A DNA stretch of 64,000 bases. Origin: Chthoniobacterales bacterium. GTDB taxonomy: Bacteria > Verrucomicrobiota > Verrucomicrobiia > Chthoniobacterales > UBA10450. Below the pieces are notes generated by a model that saw only the letters and a program-made list of their open reading frames with translations, did no database searches and was not told the origin of the DNA. Made by a program: the position numbers and the translations under genes. The DNA is taken from positions 1-64,000 of the forward strand of contig JACDGS010000006.1 of NCBI GenBank assembly GCA_013821455.1, in the 5' to 3' direction. Positions 24,313-34,340 of the stretch are shown piece after piece (the first letter of the stretch is position 1; every line of letters starts with the position of its first letter).

Positions 24313-27300
24313 TGCGCGCGCGCCTGATCGTTTGTTGCGCGCTCCTCCTCGGTAGTCCTGCGCTCGCCGCGCGCGCGCCCGACTTTTCCGGGCTTCTTCA
24401 TTGGCGAAACATTGGCCCTTATCGCGGCGGACGGACGCGCGCGATCTGCGGTGTGCCGTCGCAGCCTAACGTTTTCTACATGGCGCAGGTCAACGGGGGC
24501 GTCTTTAAGAGCACCGACATCGGCCGGACTTGGGAGCCGATTTTCGATCACGAATCCACCGCCTCGGTCGGGGCGCTTGCCGTATCGGTTTCCAATCCAA
24601 ACATCATCTACGTCGGGAGCGGCGAAGGATTGCATCGACCGGATCTCGCGGTCGGCAATGGTGTTTATAAATCGAGCGACGCCGGCCACACCTGGACTCA
24701 TCTCGGCCTGCGCGACGGTCAGCAGATCGCTCAGATTGCGGTCGATCCGCGCGATCCCGATCACGTCCTCGTGGCGGTTGCAGGTCATCCCTACGGGCCT
24801 AACGAGGAAAGGGGCATCTTCCTCTCCACTGATGGTGGAAAGCACTTCGCGAAGACTCTTTATCGGGACGAGAACACCGGCGGCGGCGACGTCCAGATCG
24901 ACCCGCAAAATCCGCAGATCGTTTACGCGTCGCTCTGGGAAGCGCGCGAAGGCCCGTGGGAAAATGCCGCCTGGAACGGAACTCATGGCGGCATTTACAA
25001 ATCGAGGGACGGCGGCAAAACCTGGCAGCAACTCAGCGGTGGTTTGCCTAACGACATCATCCAGGCACATCTCGTGATCGCCCCGAGCGCGCCACAGACT
25101 GTCATGGCCGCGGCCGCTACCACGAAGGTCGTAAAGCTTTATCGCTCGGACGACGCCGGCGCGAGTTGGTCGATCATGACTACGGACGACCGGCCGACCG
25201 GCCGCATCGGCGGTGGCGATTTGTCGGTCATAGGAATTGATCCACAGAATCCTCAGGTTATTTATTCCGCAAGCACGGTTTGCTGGAAATCCACCGACGG
25301 CGGCAAGACCTGGGAAGGCTGGCGCGGCGCTCCCGGCGGCGACGATTATCAGAACATCTGGATTTCGCCTAACGACTCTAAGACTGTTTTTCTCGGGAGC
25401 GACCAGGGCGCCATCATCACCGTCAATGGCGGCGCGACCTGGAGCTCATGGTATAACCAATCTACCGCGCAGCTCTATCACGTGAGCGCGGATAACTCTT
25501 TTCCCTACCGGCTCTACAGCGGGCAACAGGAGAGCGGCTCCGTCGGCATCGACAGTCGCGGACCGAATGGCGAAATCACCTTTCGCGACTGGCATCCTGT
25601 CGCCGCAGAGGAATACGGCTATGTCACGGCTGATCCGCTTGATCCCGAGATTGTTTACGGTGGCAAACTCACGCGCTACGACAGGCGCACGCACGAGGGG
25701 CAGGAGATTTTGCCGAAGCCGTTTCGCTCGGATGATTTCCGCGTCGTCCGCACGGCACCGATCGTCTTTTCACCGCTCGATCCGCACCTGCTCTTCTTCG
25801 CCGCGAACACGCTTTGGAAAACGCGTGACGGCGGAGACAATTGGCAGCAGGCCAGTCCCGACTTCACGCGTAAGACCTACGAAATCCCGGCCAGCGTCGG
25901 TATTTTTAAATCGCAACCAAGCGCCCAGCCACGCCAGCGTGGAGTCATTTATAGTCTAGCGCCCTCACCGCTCGATCCTAACCAAATCTGGGCCGGAAGC
26001 GACGATGGTCTCATCTACCTAACGAAAGATGGATGCAAAAACTGGAGTAATGTCACTCCACCGCAAATCGGACCTTGGTGGAAAGTCTCACTAATCGAGC
26101 CGGGCCACTTTGATGCGAAAACAGCCTACGCCGCAATCAACACTATCCGGCTCGACGACCTGCGGCCGCACATCTACCGCACGGACGATGACGGTAAGAC
26201 CTGGCAGGAGATCGTGCACGGATTGCCTAACGACGAAAACGTCAACGTCGTGCGCGAAGATCCGCAGCGCCGCGGACTGCTCTACGCCGGGACCGAGCGA
26301 GGCGTCTATCTTTCCTTCGACGACGGCGATAACTGGCAATCGCTGCGCCTGAATCTTCCGGCGACATCCGTGCGCGATCTTATCGTCAAGGACGACGACC
26401 TCGCCATCGCCACACACGGACGCGGTTTTTGGATCCTGGATAACATCACAGCGCTGCGACAACTCATGCCTAACGAGTCTAAGACTCTCCTCTTCCGACC
26501 CCAGACCGCTTTACGCGTGCGCTGGAATTCGAATACCGACACGCCGCTCCCGCCCGACGAACCTGCCGGCGAGAATCCGCCGGAAGGAGCGATGATCGAA
26601 TACTCGTTAGCCGATAATCTCACCGGCGCGGTGGCGCTTGAGATTAAGGACGCGCAAGGAAACCTGATTCGCCGCTATGCCAGCACCGATCCGGTTCCGC
26701 TCGTTGACGAGAAATTGAAAATTCCAAGCTATTGGGTGCGCCCGCCACAGGTCTTTGCCAGTCAACCCGGTCTGCATCGTTTCCTTTGGGACCTGCACGG
26801 CCAGCCGCTGGCGGATGAGAAACCAGAATATCCCATGACCGCAATCGAGCACGACACCGCTCCCCAGCCTACCGCGCCCTGGGTTCTGCCGGGCGATTAC
26901 AGTGTAACTCTCACGGCAGGCAGCCAGAGTTTCAGCAAGTCGTTAACTGTCAAGATGGACCCAAGAATCAAGACTTCGACTAATGACCTAACGAAACAAT
27001 TCGAACTTTCAAAAGAACTCTACGAGATGCGTGAGACCCTTATACCGATCGGGAAACAATACGAAGTTCTCGTGACCGAATTAGGAAAAGTGAAGGTGAA
27101 TGGCGCCAGTCAGAACGTGCAGAATAAGATCGAGAGTCTGCGTCGTAAGTTGGAGGAGCTTGCCGATCCCTCGGCTTCGCGCGCCGACCAGCCCCTGACA
27201 TTCGATCTGCTTGGCAAAGTCACCAAACTTTTTAGTGACCTACAGCAAGCAGACGTCGCACCGACCGCGCAACAAGTCAGCGCTCGCGCGAATTTGAAGC

Positions 27301-27413
27301 AGCGCACAGCCTCGGCACCCGCCCAATGGAAGTTAGTCCTACAGAACGTCGAGACCCTGAACGCGACTCTTGCTGCCACTGGCGCAGAACCACTCAAACT
27401 CCCAAAAGAATAA
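24312..27413 (+). CDS. Secreted BNR/sortilin-type beta-propeller protein
   Basis: 1033 residues with a signal peptide (MRARLIVCCALLLGSPALAARA). Many BNR/Asp-box repeats of the form S-x-D-x-G-x-T-W are present (KSTDIGRTW, KSSDAGHTW, STDGGKHF, KSRDGGKTW, RSDDAGASW, KSTDGGKTW, KTRDGGDNW, RTDDDGKTW, SFDDGDNW), forming a VPS10/sortilin-like propeller over about residues 25-720. The C-terminal part (about 760-1033) is a beta domain followed by helices. Members are often annotated as glycosyl hydrolases, but catalytic sialidase residues are not identifiable, so substrate binding is as likely as catalysis. Eight exact CCTAACGA copies occur in or just before the gene. The start overlaps the KirBac stop. 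Confidence 0.82.
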   Translation: MRARLIVCCALLLGSPALAARAPDFSGLLHWRNIGPYRGGRTRAICGVPSQPNVFYMAQVNGGVFKSTDIGRTWEPIFDHESTASVGALAVSVSNPNIIYVGSGEGLHRPDLAVGNGVYKSSDAGHTWTHLGLRDGQQIAQIAVDPRDPDHVLVAVAGHPYGPNEERGIFLSTDGGKHFAKTLYRDENTGGGDVQIDPQNPQIVYASLWEAREGPWENAAWNGTHGGIYKSRDGGKTWQQLSGGLPNDIIQAHLVIAPSAPQTVMAAAATTKVVKLYRSDDAGASWSIMTTDDRPTGRIGGGDLSVIGIDPQNPQVIYSASTVCWKSTDGGKTWEGWRGAPGGDDYQNIWISPNDSKTVFLGSDQGAIITVNGGATWSSWYNQSTAQLYHVSADNSFPYRLYSGQQESGSVGIDSRGPNGEITFRDWHPVAAEEYGYVTADPLDPEIVYGGKLTRYDRRTHEGQEILPKPFRSDDFRVVRTAPIVFSPLDPHLLFFAANTLWKTRDGGDNWQQASPDFTRKTYEIPASVGIFKSQPSAQPRQRGVIYSLAPSPLDPNQIWAGSDDGLIYLTKDGCKNWSNVTPPQIGPWWKVSLIEPGHFDAKTAYAAINTIRLDDLRPHIYRTDDDGKTWQEIVHGLPNDENVNVVREDPQRRGLLYAGTERGVYLSFDDGDNWQSLRLNLPATSVRDLIVKDDDLAIATHGRGFWILDNITALRQLMPNESKTLLFRPQTALRVRWNSNTDTPLPPDEPAGENPPEGAMIEYSLADNLTGAVALEIKDAQGNLIRRYASTDPVPLVDEKLKIPSYWVRPPQVFASQPGLHRFLWDLHGQPLADEKPEYPMTAIEHDTAPQPTAPWVLPGDYSVTLTAGSQSFSKSLTVKMDPRIKTSTNDLTKQFELSKELYEMRETLIPIGKQYEVLVTELGKVKVNGASQNVQNKIESLRRKLEELADPSASRADQPLTFDLLGKVTKLFSDLQQADVAPTAQQVSARANLKQRTASAPAQWKLVLQNVETLNATLAATGAEPLKLPKE

Positions 27414-27449
27414 AAGACCACTGTCCTACTTCGCCGCGTAATGATGATT

Positions 27450-27562
27450 GTCATCCTGAGCCGGCGCAGCGCGGCGAAGGACCCCACAAGCGTCACACGA
27501 CCTCCCGTCCTCAAACCGTGCCGAAAGACGCTTGCGAGGTCCCTCGCTTTGCTCGGGATGAC
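27450..27562. repeat. Interspersed palindromic repeat (gtcatcc...ggatgac family)
   Basis: GTCATCCTGAGCCGGCGCAG at the left mirrors TTTGCTCGGGATGAC at the right; the middle holds the ACCTCGCAAGC-type inverted segment also seen at 28820. It fills most of the spacer between the BNR and GHL10 genes. Confidence 0.8.
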
Positions 27563-27595
27563 ATTATTGACTCTCTCTTGTCGGAATAATACCCT

Positions 27596-28762
27596 ATGAC
27601 CTTCCTCCGGTTAGTTCTTTTCACCCTTTACTCGTTAGGCACACTTACGGTAACACTGGCTGCGGAGCGGGAATTTCGCGGAGTCTGGGTCGCCAGCGTT
27701 TACAACCTGGACTGGCCTTCCCGCCCCGGCCTTTCCGCGGCTGCGCAGAAGGCCGAACTCATCGCCATTCTCGACCGCGCCGCCGAGCTGAAACTCAACG
27801 CCATCCTCCTGCAGGTGCGCCCCGCCAGTGATGCCCTCTACGCTTCGAATAAGGAACCGTGGTCGGAATTTCTCACCGGCAGAATAGGCGCTTTTCCCGG
27901 TTATGATCCGCTCGCTTTCGCCATCACCGAGGCTCATGCCCGCGGGCTGGAGTTACACGCGTGGGTTAATCCTTTCCGCGCCGCGATCAGCGCCAGCAGC
28001 GCGCTGCCAGAGAATCATGTGGTCAAAGAACATCCCGAATGGATACGACGTTTCGGCAGACAACTCTGGGTCGACCCGGGCGATCCCGCCGCGCGCAACT
28101 ATGTCATCGGCGTTATCACCGACATCGTTCAACGCTATAACGTCGATGGGATTCACATCGACGACTACTTCTATCCCTATCCACTCAAGCCCGGCGCGGC
28201 GACTTTCCCGGATGACTCTACCTGGCAGCGTTTCGGCGCCGGAAAAGGACCCAGCCGCGCCGATTGGCGCCGAGAAAACATCAACGACTTTGTGCGCTCC
28301 ATGTATCACGCGGTCAAAGCGACCAAGCCAAATGTGCGCGTCGGTATAAGTCCTTTTGGTATCTGGAAACCGGGCATCCCGGCAACAACGAAAGCCGGTC
28401 TCGATGCCTACGGTGAACTCTTCGCCGATTCCCGCAAATGGCTCGCGCAAGGCTGGTGCGACTATCTCGCGCCGCAACTCTACTGGGGTATCCATCCGGC
28501 AGATCAAAGCTTTCCCGTCCTGCTCGATTGGTGGCGCGCGCAGAGTCATGGGACACCTGTCTGGCCTGGGATAGCAACCGAACGCATCGGAACGAAACGT
28601 CCCGCCCGCGAAATCATCGACCAGATAGCATTAACGCGGCAGGGAACGAATACGCCGGGCAACATCCAGTGGAGCATGAAAGCTCTCATGCGAAACCAGG
28701 GCGGCATCGATAACCTGTTAAAGAATGGACCCTATGCCGAGAAGGCCGCGGTCCCGCGCTAA
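27596..28762 (+). CDS. Secreted GHL10-type glycoside hydrolase (PF02638-like)
   Basis: 388 residues: signal peptide (about 1-22), then a TIM-barrel-like domain with the GHL10 signatures EFRGVWVASVYNLDWPS, LNAILLQVRPASDALY, HAWVNPFR, VDGIHIDDYFYPYP and VRVGISPFGIWKPG, followed by DYLAPQLYWGI. Relatives such as YngK are thought to act on amino-sugar polymers or peptidoglycan-like glycans, but a specific substrate is not established. The acidic pair in HIDDY is the probable active-site region. The signal peptide contains a TCGTTAGG octamer. Confidence 0.85.
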   Translation: MTFLRLVLFTLYSLGTLTVTLAAEREFRGVWVASVYNLDWPSRPGLSAAAQKAELIAILDRAAELKLNAILLQVRPASDALYASNKEPWSEFLTGRIGAFPGYDPLAFAITEAHARGLELHAWVNPFRAAISASSALPENHVVKEHPEWIRRFGRQLWVDPGDPAARNYVIGVITDIVQRYNVDGIHIDDYFYPYPLKPGAATFPDDSTWQRFGAGKGPSRADWRRENINDFVRSMYHAVKATKPNVRVGISPFGIWKPGIPATTKAGLDAYGELFADSRKWLAQGWCDYLAPQLYWGIHPADQSFPVLLDWWRAQSHGTPVWPGIATERIGTKRPAREIIDQIALTRQGTNTPGNIQWSMKALMRNQGGIDNLLKNGPYAEKAAVPR

Positions 28763-28819
28763 CGCCTAACGAGTAAAGGACTGTCGCTCTCAAGGCGCGG
28801 GAGCGGGCCAGCAAGCGTT

Positions 28820-28925
28820 GTCATCCCGAGTGAAGCGAGGGACCCCGCCAGCGACCCACGAGATACCAATCCAAACGCAGCTTGCGAGGTCCCTCGACTT
28901 CGCCTCCGGCTCCGCTCGGGATGAC
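28820..28925. repeat. Interspersed palindromic repeat (gtcatcc...ggatgac family)
   Basis: GTCATCCCGAGTGAAGCGAGGGACC on the left is the mirror of GGTCCCTCGACTTCG...CTCGGGATGAC on the right. It lies between converging genes. Confidence 0.82.
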
Positions 28926-28952
28926 AACGCGCTTGGTGAGACAAAGCGTGAA

Positions 28953-30020
28953 TCACTTTGCCGGCACCGCCACCGCATCGATCGCAACTGACGGCTCACC
29001 GGGAACCTTCGCCGTTCCAACAATCCGCGCTGCCTGCTGTTCAGCAAACTTTGCGTCAGTAACATCCGCGTCCTTCCGGGGCGCCGACTGACCAGCAATA
29101 TAGTTACCTTCAAACACGACTGCTTTCTTAAGGCTGCTATTAAATCCACGAGCACGGAAATAAAACTCATGGTTAGTTTCTTCCTCTTTAGTCTTCGCCT
29201 GCTCGGCGCTCGCTACGCGCGCGGCCGGAGCACTATAACTCTGCTTCTTTCCCGCTACGTTTCGCGTGTCACTGAGACTTAGACGCTCGATCTGACCGGT
29301 ATAAGTAGAACCATCCCCATCCACCACCCGAATATCGCGCCCATTTTGCTCGACTTGAAAGTTATCCAGGATCTTCGGCGCCTGTTTCGGTCGAGCACTG
29401 TTGCCCCTGATCTGACCCGCGAACGACTGTGAGAATTGCCGCTTTAAGTTTCCTGCAATCTCATTACGGTTTTGTGCGACTGACTGCGCTTTGTCTAACT
29501 GCGCGCGAGATAAAGACTGGCGAAAGTTTTCCGTAAGTGGGCTGTGAAACGGCTCCGCCTTGGCGAGAGGCAAAGTCTTAGTCTCCAGGGTGGAGCTAGC
29601 CACAGTCCCCGCGATGTCACTCTGCGCACCGCTGGCTGAAGGGCTTTCTAACTTATCCGCTTCGGCTAACTGTGGCGCCGCAGCGGCCGCGGATGGTAGC
29701 TCGTTCTTCTCCGCCGGCGGCGCCTGCTGCACCGCGAAACGAGCGCTCGCGACTGGAGTCTGATGTTCCTGCCACCAAAAGCCGACCACGCCGATAACCA
29801 AAGCGGCAAAAGCCGTTGCCATGGCGAATCGCGGCCAACTCATCCCTAACCAACCCAAGCGCCGAACCGGCTCGCGCTCTTGCGCCAAGGCAGAAACTTC
29901 ATCCTGCAACCGCGCCCGCATTGGGTTAGGCATCTTAGGATCGGCGCCAAACTCCGCCCGCCGCTTTTGCGCGGACCCTTCGAGTAGCTCTTCGATCGGT
30001 TTTTTCGGGTCGGAAGGCAT
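28953..30020 (-). CDS. Probable membrane-anchored anti-sigma factor
   Basis: 355 residues. A charged cytoplasmic N-terminus (1-63) contains MRARLQDEVSALAQE, one transmembrane helix follows (about 64-84, WPRFAMATAFAALVIGVVGFWW), and a long periplasmic Ala/Gln/Ser-rich part includes RQFSQSFAGQIRG and a beta segment (DNFQVEQNGRDIRVVDGDGSTYTGQIE). It starts 12 bp after the ECF sigma stop on the same strand, the usual position for an anti-sigma factor. No zinc-binding HxxxCxxC motif is present, so it is not a ZAS-type protein and the anti-sigma role rests on context. Confidence 0.6.
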   Translation of the reverse strand: MPSDPKKPIEELLEGSAQKRRAEFGADPKMPNPMRARLQDEVSALAQEREPVRRLGWLGMSWPRFAMATAFAALVIGVVGFWWQEHQTPVASARFAVQQAPPAEKNELPSAAAAAPQLAEADKLESPSASGAQSDIAGTVASSTLETKTLPLAKAEPFHSPLTENFRQSLSRAQLDKAQSVAQNRNEIAGNLKRQFSQSFAGQIRGNSARPKQAPKILDNFQVEQNGRDIRVVDGDGSTYTGQIERLSLSDTRNVAGKKQSYSAPAARVASAEQAKTKEEETNHEFYFRARGFNSSLKKAVVFEGNYIAGQSAPRKDADVTDAKFAEQQAARIVGTAKVPGEPSVAIDAVAVPAK

Positions 30021-30032
30021 GACAACAGTAAG

Positions 30033-30641
30033 TTAGACGGTAAACGAATCCGCTCGTGGAAAAATTTCTTTCGCAATCGCGCTCAATCGATCAAGACACT
30101 TACTCAGGCGCGAACTCACTGTCTTGGGATTCAGACTTAATTCCAAGGCGATATCCTCATAACTCAGGTCGCCATAATAACGCAGCTCGATAATTTCCCG
30201 GCACGCCTCACTTAGCCGATCGAGAGCCTGCCTAACGAGCTGGAACTCCTCCGCCTGCGCCAGTAAGTCATCGGGTCCCGGGCGCTGACTCGGCGGATCG
30301 ATGGACGACCTTTCGCCGTCACTCTGGCCATCGAGCGAGAGATGAATGCTATGACCGCCACGTTTCGCCGCACTGGCTTTTTGTCGAAAATCCATCGCCT
30401 TATTCGAAGCGATGCGCAGGAGCCAGGTCTGAAAAGAACTCTTCGCCTGAAACGAACCAAGGTTTCGCACTACAGAAAGGAAAGTTTCCTGGCAAATCTC
30501 CTCCGTATCCTCATGGCTGAAATCGCCCGAAAGCTGGAAAACAAAGCGCGCCACCGCGCCGTAGTAGTTATCGAACAACGTATCCCACGCGTCGCTCTCT
30601 TGCGCGCGACAGCGCGCGATCAACTCAGCATCATCCGGCAT
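30033..30641 (-). CDS. ECF-family RNA polymerase sigma factor
   Basis: 202 residues. Region 2 (about 20-90): WDTLFDNYYGAVARFVFQLSGDFSHEDTEEICQETFLSVVRNLGSFQAKSSFQTWLLRIASNKAMDFRQK. Region 4 (about 135-195): LDRLSEACREIIELRYYGDLSYEDIALELSLNPKTVSSRLSKCLDRL. A typical ECF layout with a glycine/serine-rich linker. It is followed by its likely anti-sigma partner. The VIT/VWA operon divergent from it, 336 bp away, could be part of its regulon. Confidence 0.9.
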   Translation of the reverse strand: MPDDAELIARCRAQESDAWDTLFDNYYGAVARFVFQLSGDFSHEDTEEICQETFLSVVRNLGSFQAKSSFQTWLLRIASNKAMDFRQKASAAKRGGHSIHLSLDGQSDGERSSIDPPSQRPGPDDLLAQAEEFQLVRQALDRLSEACREIIELRYYGDLSYEDIALELSLNPKTVSSRLSKCLDRLSAIAKEIFPRADSFTV

Positions 30642-30977
30642 AGGAAGACAAGAGATTAGCCACAGATAGACAGAGAGTCACACAGATAAAGGCATCTTAC
30701 TAAATCGCGTGTCATCCCGAGCGAAGCCGAAGGCGCAGTCGAGGGATCCCGCGGAGTTTCCACGAAGCGATGACCCGCAAGAACGAAGGCTTCCCAGACC
30801 TCAACGGGCTCCTTCGACTCCGCTGCGCTCCGCTCAGGATGACATGTGTGCTTACGAGATAGCTTCAAAGACGTCAGCCCAGTCTCGGACTTCTGTGTTT
30901 CATCTGTCTTCATCTCTGGCCGAATAAAACCATAAAATAACCGGGAGCATTTTTGCGGCACTGCCGACTAATGCTTT
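30642..30977. other. Intergenic region with a palindromic repeat
   Basis: 336 bp between divergent ECF sigma and VIT/VWA genes. A palindromic repeat occupies 30711-30843. The remaining AT-richer stretches either side (about 30645-30705 and 30880-30960) are where both promoters should lie, but I cannot pick confident -35/-10 boxes. Confidence 0.5.
30711..30843. repeat. Interspersed palindromic repeat (gtcatcc...ggatgac family)
   Basis: GTCATCCCGAGCGAAGCCGAAGG and CTGCGCTCCGCTCAGGATGAC form the outer inverted arms. Inner GGGATCCCGCGGAG and CAACGGGCTCCTTCGAC are partly complementary. Confidence 0.8.
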
Positions 30978-33212
30978 ATGAACCTAAGATCGCTCGGCTT
31001 TCTCGCTGCTGGTTTTCTTGCTCTGCTGCCTCATGTGCGCGGCGACGGTTTCATCGTCGTCGAGCGACCGGTGCCCGTACCAGGTGGTCATTTCCCTTTC
31101 GCGCCGCTGGAAGTAAGAAGTCATCACGTCGATGTCCAGATCGATGGTCAGGTGGCGGTCACTTCCATCGACCAGGAGTTCTATAACCCTAACGATCAGC
31201 GGCTCGAAGGCACTTATATTTTCCCGGTGCCGAAAGACGCGCACATCGACAAGTTCAGCATGGAGATCGACGGGAAAATGGTCGAAGCCGAACTCCTTTC
31301 CGCGGATAAGGCGCGTCAGATTTACGAAGACATCGTGCGCAAGATGCGCGATCCCGCTTTGCTGGAATACGCCGGCCGCGACCTCTTCAAAGTCCGCGTC
31401 TTCCCGCTCGAACCTCATGCCGGCAAGCCGATCAAGATCACTTACACAGAGTTACTCCGCTCTGATAACGGGTTAGTCACTTACACCTACCCGATGAGCA
31501 CGGAGAAGTTCTCCGCTCAACCCATCAAGAGTGTAAGTGTGAAGGTCGATCTGAAAGCTAGTCGGCCTCTCGCCTCTATCTATTCACCGAGCCATAAGGT
31601 TGAGATAAAGCGCGATGGCGCTACTCATGCGATCGTCGGTTACGAGTCAAAAGATGAGACGCCCGAGACTGACTTCCAGTTGGTTTATAGCACTGCGCCA
31701 GGAGACATCGGCCTAAGTCTCCTAACTCATAAGACAGATGACGATAACGGTTACTTCCTTCTCTTGGCGGCCCCAACGATCGCGCAGGAAACAAAGCCGG
31801 CGCCAAAGGACATCGTCTTTGTCGTCGATACCTCAGGCTCGATGGCTGGACCGAAGTTACAACAAGCCAGGAAGGCGCTTGGCTTTTGTATCGAGAACCT
31901 AAACGCGGAAGATCGTTTCGAGATCGTTCGCTTTTCCACGGAAACGGAGTCGCTCTTCGGTAAACTCGTCACCGCGGATACGTCTGACCGCCAGCGCGCG
32001 ACTGACTTTGTCGCGGGTCTGAAACCGATCGGCGGCACAGCTATCTCCGATGCTCTCACTACCGCGCTAAAGCTTCATACCGAGAAAAGCGATCGGCCTT
32101 TCGTGATTATCTTTCTCACTGACGGCCTCCCCACGATTGGGACGCGTGATCCCGAGGAGATCATCGCCAGCGTGAAGAAGGCAGAAGGCGTCCGCATCTT
32201 CTCTTTTGGTATCGGGTCCGACGTAAACACCCAGTTACTCGATCAAATCGCCGAGAGCACGCGCGCTTTTAGCCAATACGTGCTCGCGAGCGAGGACTTG
32301 GAATTAAAAGTATCGAACTTCTATACCCGCATCAAGGAACCTGTCCTAACGAATATAAGTCTCGAACTCAAGGGCGATGTGCACACCACCAAAATGTATC
32401 CGGCACAGTTACCCGATTTGTTCAAAGGCGACCAGCTGGTCATAACTGGTCAATACACTGGTAGCGGTGAAGTCGAGGCGAAACTTACCGGCACTGCCGC
32501 CGGTCATGCGCAGACCTTCACCTACAAAATCCGCTTCGACGACCGCAAGACTGACAATGACTTCGTACCGCGGCTTTGGGCTACACGGCGGGTAGGATTT
32601 CTCCTCGATGAGATACGTCTCCACGGTGAGACAGCGGAGTTACGAGATGAGGCGAGTGACCTGGCCAGGAAGTTCGGCATCGTCACTCCCTATACCGCCT
32701 ATCTCATTGTCGAAGACGAAGCCCGCCGCAACGTCCCGGTAGCTTCACGCTCACTCCAAGAGATGACCACAGATGAAGTGGCGCGCCGGGATGTCGCCAA
32801 AGCCTGGGCTGGCTTCAAAGATAAGAAAGAGGGCGACGACGGCGTCGCCAACGCGCGGAGTCAGAATCTCTTTAAGTACGCCGACCAGGCAGCTTCCTCA
32901 ATTGTAGCCGGGACCACTGAGTCAGTTCGAGGCCTAACGAGTATGGCAGCTCCCGCCGCTCCTGCTGAGTCCGCGCGCCTGAAACAATACACGCAGCGAT
33001 CCAAGTTTGTCAGTGGGCGCACCTTTTTCCAAAATGGAAATCAATGGGTCGATAGCAATGCGCAGAACCTGACTAAGCATCAGCGCGTGCAATTTAACTC
33101 CGACGATTATTTCGCCTTGCTCAAGGCCCATCCAGAGGCCGCGCCGTGGATGGCGCTCGGCCAAAACGTCCTGCTCGCGCTCGACGATACCGTCTACGAA
33201 ATCACCGACTAA
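30978..33212 (+). CDS. Secreted VIT and VWA domain protein
   Basis: 744 residues with a signal peptide (about 1-22). The VIT domain (about 35-165: HHVDVQIDGQVAVTSIDQEFYNPNDQRLEGTYIFPVP) resembles inter-alpha-trypsin inhibitor heavy chains. The VWA domain (about 275-445) has the MIDAS motif DTSGS (VFVVDTSGSMAG), a Thr loop (PIGGTAISDAL) and FLTDGLPT. The rest is a beta region and an Ala-rich tail. Likely a periplasmic or surface divalent-cation-dependent binding protein. It is followed 9 bp later by another VWA gene, so the two form an operon; regulation by the neighbouring ECF factor is only an inference. Confidence 0.87.
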   Translation: MNLRSLGFLAAGFLALLPHVRGDGFIVVERPVPVPGGHFPFAPLEVRSHHVDVQIDGQVAVTSIDQEFYNPNDQRLEGTYIFPVPKDAHIDKFSMEIDGKMVEAELLSADKARQIYEDIVRKMRDPALLEYAGRDLFKVRVFPLEPHAGKPIKITYTELLRSDNGLVTYTYPMSTEKFSAQPIKSVSVKVDLKASRPLASIYSPSHKVEIKRDGATHAIVGYESKDETPETDFQLVYSTAPGDIGLSLLTHKTDDDNGYFLLLAAPTIAQETKPAPKDIVFVVDTSGSMAGPKLQQARKALGFCIENLNAEDRFEIVRFSTETESLFGKLVTADTSDRQRATDFVAGLKPIGGTAISDALTTALKLHTEKSDRPFVIIFLTDGLPTIGTRDPEEIIASVKKAEGVRIFSFGIGSDVNTQLLDQIAESTRAFSQYVLASEDLELKVSNFYTRIKEPVLTNISLELKGDVHTTKMYPAQLPDLFKGDQLVITGQYTGSGEVEAKLTGTAAGHAQTFTYKIRFDDRKTDNDFVPRLWATRRVGFLLDEIRLHGETAELRDEASDLARKFGIVTPYTAYLIVEDEARRNVPVASRSLQEMTTDEVARRDVAKAWAGFKDKKEGDDGVANARSQNLFKYADQAASSIVAGTTESVRGLTSMAAPAAPAESARLKQYTQRSKFVSGRTFFQNGNQWVDSNAQNLTKHQRVQFNSDDYFALLKAHPEAAPWMALGQNVLLALDDTVYEITD

Positions 33213-33221
33213 CTCATAACT

Positions 33222-34340
33222 ATGAAACTAACACTAAGGCTACTAACTCTACTCCTAGCCTCCAGCGCGCTGGCGGCGACACCCGAACCTTCTCCCGCTA
33301 AACCACGCATCGAAGTCTGTTTCGTCCTCGACACTACTGGCTCCATGGGTGGCTTGATCGAAGGCGCGAAGCAAAAGATTTGGTCCATCGCGAACGAAAT
33401 GATCAGCGCCAAACCGACCCCGGAGCTAAAGCTAGGTCTCATCGGTTACCGCGACCGAGGCGATGAGTATGTTGTGAGATCCTTTCCACTTACGGATGAC
33501 ATCGATGCCATTTACGGCCACTTAAAAGGCTTTATCGCCGATGGCGGTGGAGATACTCCGGAGTCAGTCAACGAAGCGCTCGCCGAGGCCGTAAACAAGA
33601 TGACTTGGAGCCAGGACCGGAACGTTCTCAAGCTTATTTTCCTCGTCGGCGACGCGCCACCACACATGGATTACGGGGATGGGCCTAAGTATTCTGACAT
33701 CTGCCGTGCGGCCGCGAAGAAGGACCTTATCATTAACACCGTGCAATGCGGTTCCCTGGCCGAGACCACACCTATCTGGCAGGAAATCGCGAAGCTATCC
33801 GAAGGTCGCTACGCCGCCATCGCGCAATCGGGTAACATGGCCGTGGTAGCGACACCGATGGATGACAAGCTCGCCGAGTTAAATAAGAAGATCGGCGCGA
33901 CCTTAATTCCCTACGGCGACAAAGATGTCCGCGGCGCAGTCGTCGCAAAACAAGCAGCCGCCGAGAGCGCGCCGGCTTCCGCCACCGCTGACCGGCTGAC
34001 CTATAACGCACGCACCAAGAAATCCGTGCAAGGGAAAGGAGAACTACTCGATGCCCTGGCCAGTAACGAGCTAAAACTGGAAGCGATCGATCAGAAGAAA
34101 CTGCCGGTGGAATTTCAGGATCTAAGTCACAGCGAAGTAGAGAAGCGCGTCGCCAAAGCGCGGGAAGATCGCGCCGTGATCGAAAACGAGATCACGGAGG
34201 TATCAAAGAAGCGGGACGCTTATCTGCAAGCCGAGAACAAACGGCTCGCTGCGTCCGGCAAAGGCGACACCTTCGACAACAAAGTCGCCGAAACCATCCA
34301 TCAGGAAGCGGCCAAGAAGGGGATCGACTATCTTCGTTAA
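33222..34340 (+). CDS. Secreted VWA domain protein
   Basis: 372 residues with a signal peptide (MKLTLRLLTLLLASSALA). The VWA domain (about 30-220) has MIDAS DTTGSMGG, a GDTPESVNEAL loop and FLVGDAPPH. The C-terminal half is charged and helical (SHSEVEKRVAKAREDRAVIENEITEVSKKRDAYLQAENKRLA), probably a coiled coil. This is the second gene of a two-gene unit with the VIT/VWA protein. The specific ligand is unknown. Confidence 0.85.
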   Translation: MKLTLRLLTLLLASSALAATPEPSPAKPRIEVCFVLDTTGSMGGLIEGAKQKIWSIANEMISAKPTPELKLGLIGYRDRGDEYVVRSFPLTDDIDAIYGHLKGFIADGGGDTPESVNEALAEAVNKMTWSQDRNVLKLIFLVGDAPPHMDYGDGPKYSDICRAAAKKDLIINTVQCGSLAETTPIWQEIAKLSEGRYAAIAQSGNMAVVATPMDDKLAELNKKIGATLIPYGDKDVRGAVVAKQAAAESAPASATADRLTYNARTKKSVQGKGELLDALASNELKLEAIDQKKLPVEFQDLSHSEVEKRVAKAREDRAVIENEITEVSKKRDAYLQAENKRLAASGKGDTFDNKVAETIHQEAAKKGIDYLR